From NCBI GenBank assembly GCA_052034005.1, contig JBPOJB010000045.1, forward strand, positions 3,462 to 67,461: a DNA stretch of 64,000 nucleotides, read 5' to 3'. The translations under genes were made by a program, and so were the position numbers. The DNA is from JAAYDI01 sp052034005 (lineage in GTDB: Bacteria; Planctomycetota; Planctomycetia; Pirellulales; Pirellulaceae). This document shows, one piece after another, positions 61,946 through 64,000 of this stretch; the first letter of the stretch is position 1, and each line of letters opens with the position of its first letter. Below the pieces are notes generated by a model. The model saw only the letters and a list, made by a program, of their open reading frames with translations. It had not been told where the DNA came from and did not search any database.

Positions 61946-63616
61946 ATGCCAACAGTCCTCATGAGTTTTCCTGGTGGGCGTTACCACGCCACGCCGTGGG
62001 GGCACCACGTGAACGAAGGTCAGATTGAATGGCCGCCGTGCCCTTGGCGGCTGCTTCGCGCCCTGATCGCCACCGGCTATACCAAACTCGGGTGGCACGA
62101 AGTCCCGCCGGCAGGCCGCCGACTGATCGAGACTCTGGCGGGCGTGTTGCCGGTGTATCAGCTGCCGCGTGCCAGTTCCGCTCACAGTCGGCACTATATG
62201 CCGATCGGCGAGCTTTCCAATGGCGTGGAAAAGACGACGCTGGTCTTCGACACGTGGGCCAACGTCGGCGATGACGCGCTTGCCATTCGGTGGGGGTGCG
62301 ATTTGGATCATGAAGCCGCCGCGCTGCTGGCCGAACTGGCGGGTCTGCTCGGCTATCTTGGCCGCAGTGAGAGCTGGGTCGAAGCGCGCGTGGTGCCGGA
62401 TGATTTCCCGTTCGACGAAACGCGGCAAGCCGTGCCGCAACGGAACGGCGAGGAGCTTGGCCCGCACTGGGAACTGATCCCGCTGATGGCACCCGTCGCA
62501 CCGGACAGTTACACCCAATGGCGCGAGGAGAAGGTGGCAGCCGCACAGTCCGCGCATCCGTTGCCGGAAGGTCGAAGCAAGAGACCGACGAAGTCACTCG
62601 AAAAGCAAAGGGCGGCTGCCGTTGCGCCGTTTCCGGTCGACCTGATCTGCTGCCTGCAGAAAGACACCGTGTGGTGGAAGAAAGAGCACAGGTGGAGCCA
62701 GCCGCCAGGTGCGCGCCGGGTGCTCTACTGGCGCCCAGTGGATTCGCTTGCCGTGACGCGGCCGCGGGCGCCGGAACCGCGGCCGGCGGGTCCGGTCGAG
62801 GCGATGTTGCTGGCGCTGAGCACGCAGAGCCGCAACAAGCTGGCGCTGCCACACGTGCATCGGACGCTGCCGCAAGCCGAGTTGCTGCATCAGATGCTTG
62901 TTGCACGAGTCGGTCAGGGGCGGCGGGTGGATTGTGCGGAACTCACGGGACACGATCGGTTCGGGCGGCCGCTGGCCGACGGCCATCGGCATGCGCACAT
63001 CCTGCCGCTCGACTTGGACCGCGACCAGCATCTGGACCACATTCTCATCTGGGCGCCTATGGGGCTGAGCGATGCGGCGCAGCGAGCGATCAGCTCGTTG
63101 AAGCGAACATGGACCAAGGGGGGCGCGGGCGATTTGCAGCTCGCGCTGGTCGGTCGCGGCGAGTTGCGCCAACTACGATCCTTCCCCGAACCCCTGCGCC
63201 ATCAGGCAATACGACTGCTGGCGGCGGACGACGGTGGTCGATTACCGGGCCAGCACACGCGAGTCGGAGCGAGGACCTGGATGAGCCTGACGCCCTTCGT
63301 TCCGCCGCGGTATGTCAAACGTCGGGGACGGAACACGCTGGAAGGACAGGTGTTTGCGGAACTCCAGTCGCGCGGTCTGCAGGTGGCCGAGAGCGTGGAG
63401 GTCCTGCGTGATGAATCGATCGCCTTGCGGCATTTCGTGCGCGTACGCCGTCGCGGCGGCAGCCCGCCGCCGGTGGACATCGGCTACGCGCTGCGCATCA
63501 CCTGGACTGAGCCGGTGCCCGGCCCCATCGCGCTCGGCTACGGCTGCCATTTCGGCCTGGGCCTGTTCGCGGCCCAGGAACCGGAAGAGACCGTCGGCAA
63601 GAGCAATACGGGTTGA
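61946..63616 (+). CDS. csb2: Type I-G Cas5-Cas6-like subunit Csb2
   Basis: A 556-residue GSU0054/Csb2 family protein. The N-terminal Cas5-like half starts with VLMSFPGGRYHATPWGHHVNEG and the PPCPWRLLRALIATGY motif. The C-terminal half (after about residue 300) includes the GHDRFGRPLADGHRHAHILPLD segment and ends in a Gly-rich RAMP loop (GYGCHFGLGLF, about 530), as in Cas6-type RNases. It thus likely combines crRNA 5'-end capping with processing of the array transcript; this fits the absence of a separate cas6 gene. It is the last cas gene before the array. No cas1, cas2 or cas4 lies between it and the repeats. Confidence 0.92.
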   Translation: MPTVLMSFPGGRYHATPWGHHVNEGQIEWPPCPWRLLRALIATGYTKLGWHEVPPAGRRLIETLAGVLPVYQLPRASSAHSRHYMPIGELSNGVEKTTLVFDTWANVGDDALAIRWGCDLDHEAAALLAELAGLLGYLGRSESWVEARVVPDDFPFDETRQAVPQRNGEELGPHWELIPLMAPVAPDSYTQWREEKVAAAQSAHPLPEGRSKRPTKSLEKQRAAAVAPFPVDLICCLQKDTVWWKKEHRWSQPPGARRVLYWRPVDSLAVTRPRAPEPRPAGPVEAMLLALSTQSRNKLALPHVHRTLPQAELLHQMLVARVGQGRRVDCAELTGHDRFGRPLADGHRHAHILPLDLDRDQHLDHILIWAPMGLSDAAQRAISSLKRTWTKGGAGDLQLALVGRGELRQLRSFPEPLRHQAIRLLAADDGGRLPGQHTRVGARTWMSLTPFVPPRYVKRRGRNTLEGQVFAELQSRGLQVAESVEVLRDESIALRHFVRVRRRGGSPPPVDIGYALRITWTEPVPGPIALGYGCHFGLGLFAAQEPEETVGKSNTG

Positions 63617-63712
63617 TCGGCAACCGGACTCTCCGCACATCGCAGCGAACCAGGTAGCCAGAGCCGCCCCACGGCGCTGCGCCGATCGACGCACCGGAGC
63701 CTGGCAAACCAG

Positions 63713-63748
63713 AGTGTCTACCACGGACTGCCTGTCGGCTGCGGAAAC
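63713..63748 (-). repeat. Possible decayed CRISPR repeat at the cas side of the array
   Basis: Eight bases (GCGGAAAC) match the end of the array repeat exactly, and several bases before them also match, while the other half is unrelated. The distance to the first recognisable repeat is 39 bp, close to the spacer lengths of 36 and 37 bp. It may be an eroded terminal repeat; chance similarity is not excluded. Confidence 0.3.
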
Positions 63749-63787
63749 CCGGTTACGGTGTGGCAAAAACCGGAGCACGCGACGCAC

Positions 63788-64000
63788 GCTTCAATGGGGC
63801 CGCGGGGGATCAGCCGCGGAAACGAGGTGGCTTTAGAAGAGGTCACACACTACATCACTGCTTCAATGGGGCCGCGGCTGATCAGCCGCGGAAACCCAGC
63901 TATGTCCTGGTTGAGTTGATGTATCCAGAGGAGCTTCAATGGGGCCGCGGCTGATCAGCCGCGGAAACGGGAGGATTGGTTCTACGCGAACAAAGAAGAT
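63788..64000 (-). CRISPR. CRISPR array of the type I-G system (continues beyond window)
   Basis: Three 36-bp repeats lie at 63788-63823, 63860-63895 and 63933-63968, separated by spacers of 36 bp (63824-63859) and 37 bp (63896-63932). A third spacer begins at 63969 and runs off the edge. On the minus strand the repeat starts GTTTCC and ends ATTGAAGC, the usual end that gives the 8-nt crRNA handle. The middle contains the perfect palindrome CCGCGGCTGATCAGCCGCGG, the expected hairpin. The repeat nearest csb2 has two changes (CT to GG) that break the palindrome, as is usual for the end far from the leader. The leader is therefore expected to the right. Confidence 0.93.

Noticed and set aside
63617..63787. 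A CRISPR leader between csb2 and the array.
   Set aside because: The stretch is GC-rich, has no promoter-like elements, adjoins the most decayed repeat, and the repeat orientation puts the leader at the other end.
63760..63954. A small open frame across the first CRISPR repeats.
   Set aside because: It reads through repeats and spacers, so it is not a gene.

Overview
The window is 64 kb of GC-rich bacterial DNA with the gene content of a planctomycete-like member of the PVC group. The signs are: large secreted beta-helix, LamG and GH-family proteins with Tat or Sec signals; a protein kinase with a DWG motif and a TPR tail; an ECF sigma factor beside that kinase; a YdjY-like protein; a double FAD oxidoreductase; and a remnant of a RAYT transposase. 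A class I-type hybrid cluster protein hints at an anaerobic or micro-oxic life. The phylum is an inference from content; no rRNA or ribosomal gene is present to confirm it. I saw no tRNA or rRNA gene.

Layout. 1-7.7 kb: a partial secreted beta-helix protein, divergent from a PHP-domain protein and a LamG/GH32-like propeller protein. 7.7-17.4 kb: metal resistance. A Zn/Cd-type P1B ATPase, with a truncated endonuclease III fragment behind it, diverges from a czc-type operon (His-rich lipoprotein, czcB, czcA, czcC). 17.6-26.3 kb: YdjY-like protein, seven-bladed WD40 protein, OPT transporter with a PqqD-like partner, PepD peptidase, sugar-phosphate isomerase-like protein and a GT4 glycosyltransferase. 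26.3-36.9 kb: a polysaccharide-degradation block with an FAD oxidoreductase fusion, a secreted carbohydrate-binding-like protein, a GH123/DUF4091-like enzyme, a clan GH-A-like glycosidase and an MFS transporter. 37-40 kb: hcp under a probable FNR/CRP-family operator, then a Tat-exported phosphoesterase. 40.4-45.8 kb: an exopolysaccharide cluster with a degenerate Wzc-like protein, a phosphoglycosyl transferase, a deacetylase-like protein and a GT2.

From 45.85 to 55.5 kb lies an accessory segment bracketed by two 183-bp direct repeats. It holds two 413-bp copies of an internally deleted RAYT element, two hypothetical genes, a frameshifted kinase-TPR gene, an ECF sigma factor and an ankyrin protein. 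Immediately right of the second repeat is a type I-G (formerly I-U) CRISPR-Cas effector operon: cas3, csx17, csb1 and csb2, with coupled starts. It is followed by a CRISPR array that runs off the right edge. The repeat sequence and a decayed cas-side repeat both indicate that the array is transcribed toward the cas genes, with its leader outside the window. No cas1, cas2 or cas4 is visible.

The clearest points for follow-up are the array polarity, the bracketing repeats, the twin RAYT deletion derivatives, two likely one-base frameshifts in neighbouring genes, the catalytically dead Wzc-like protein and the predicted hcp and czc control sites.
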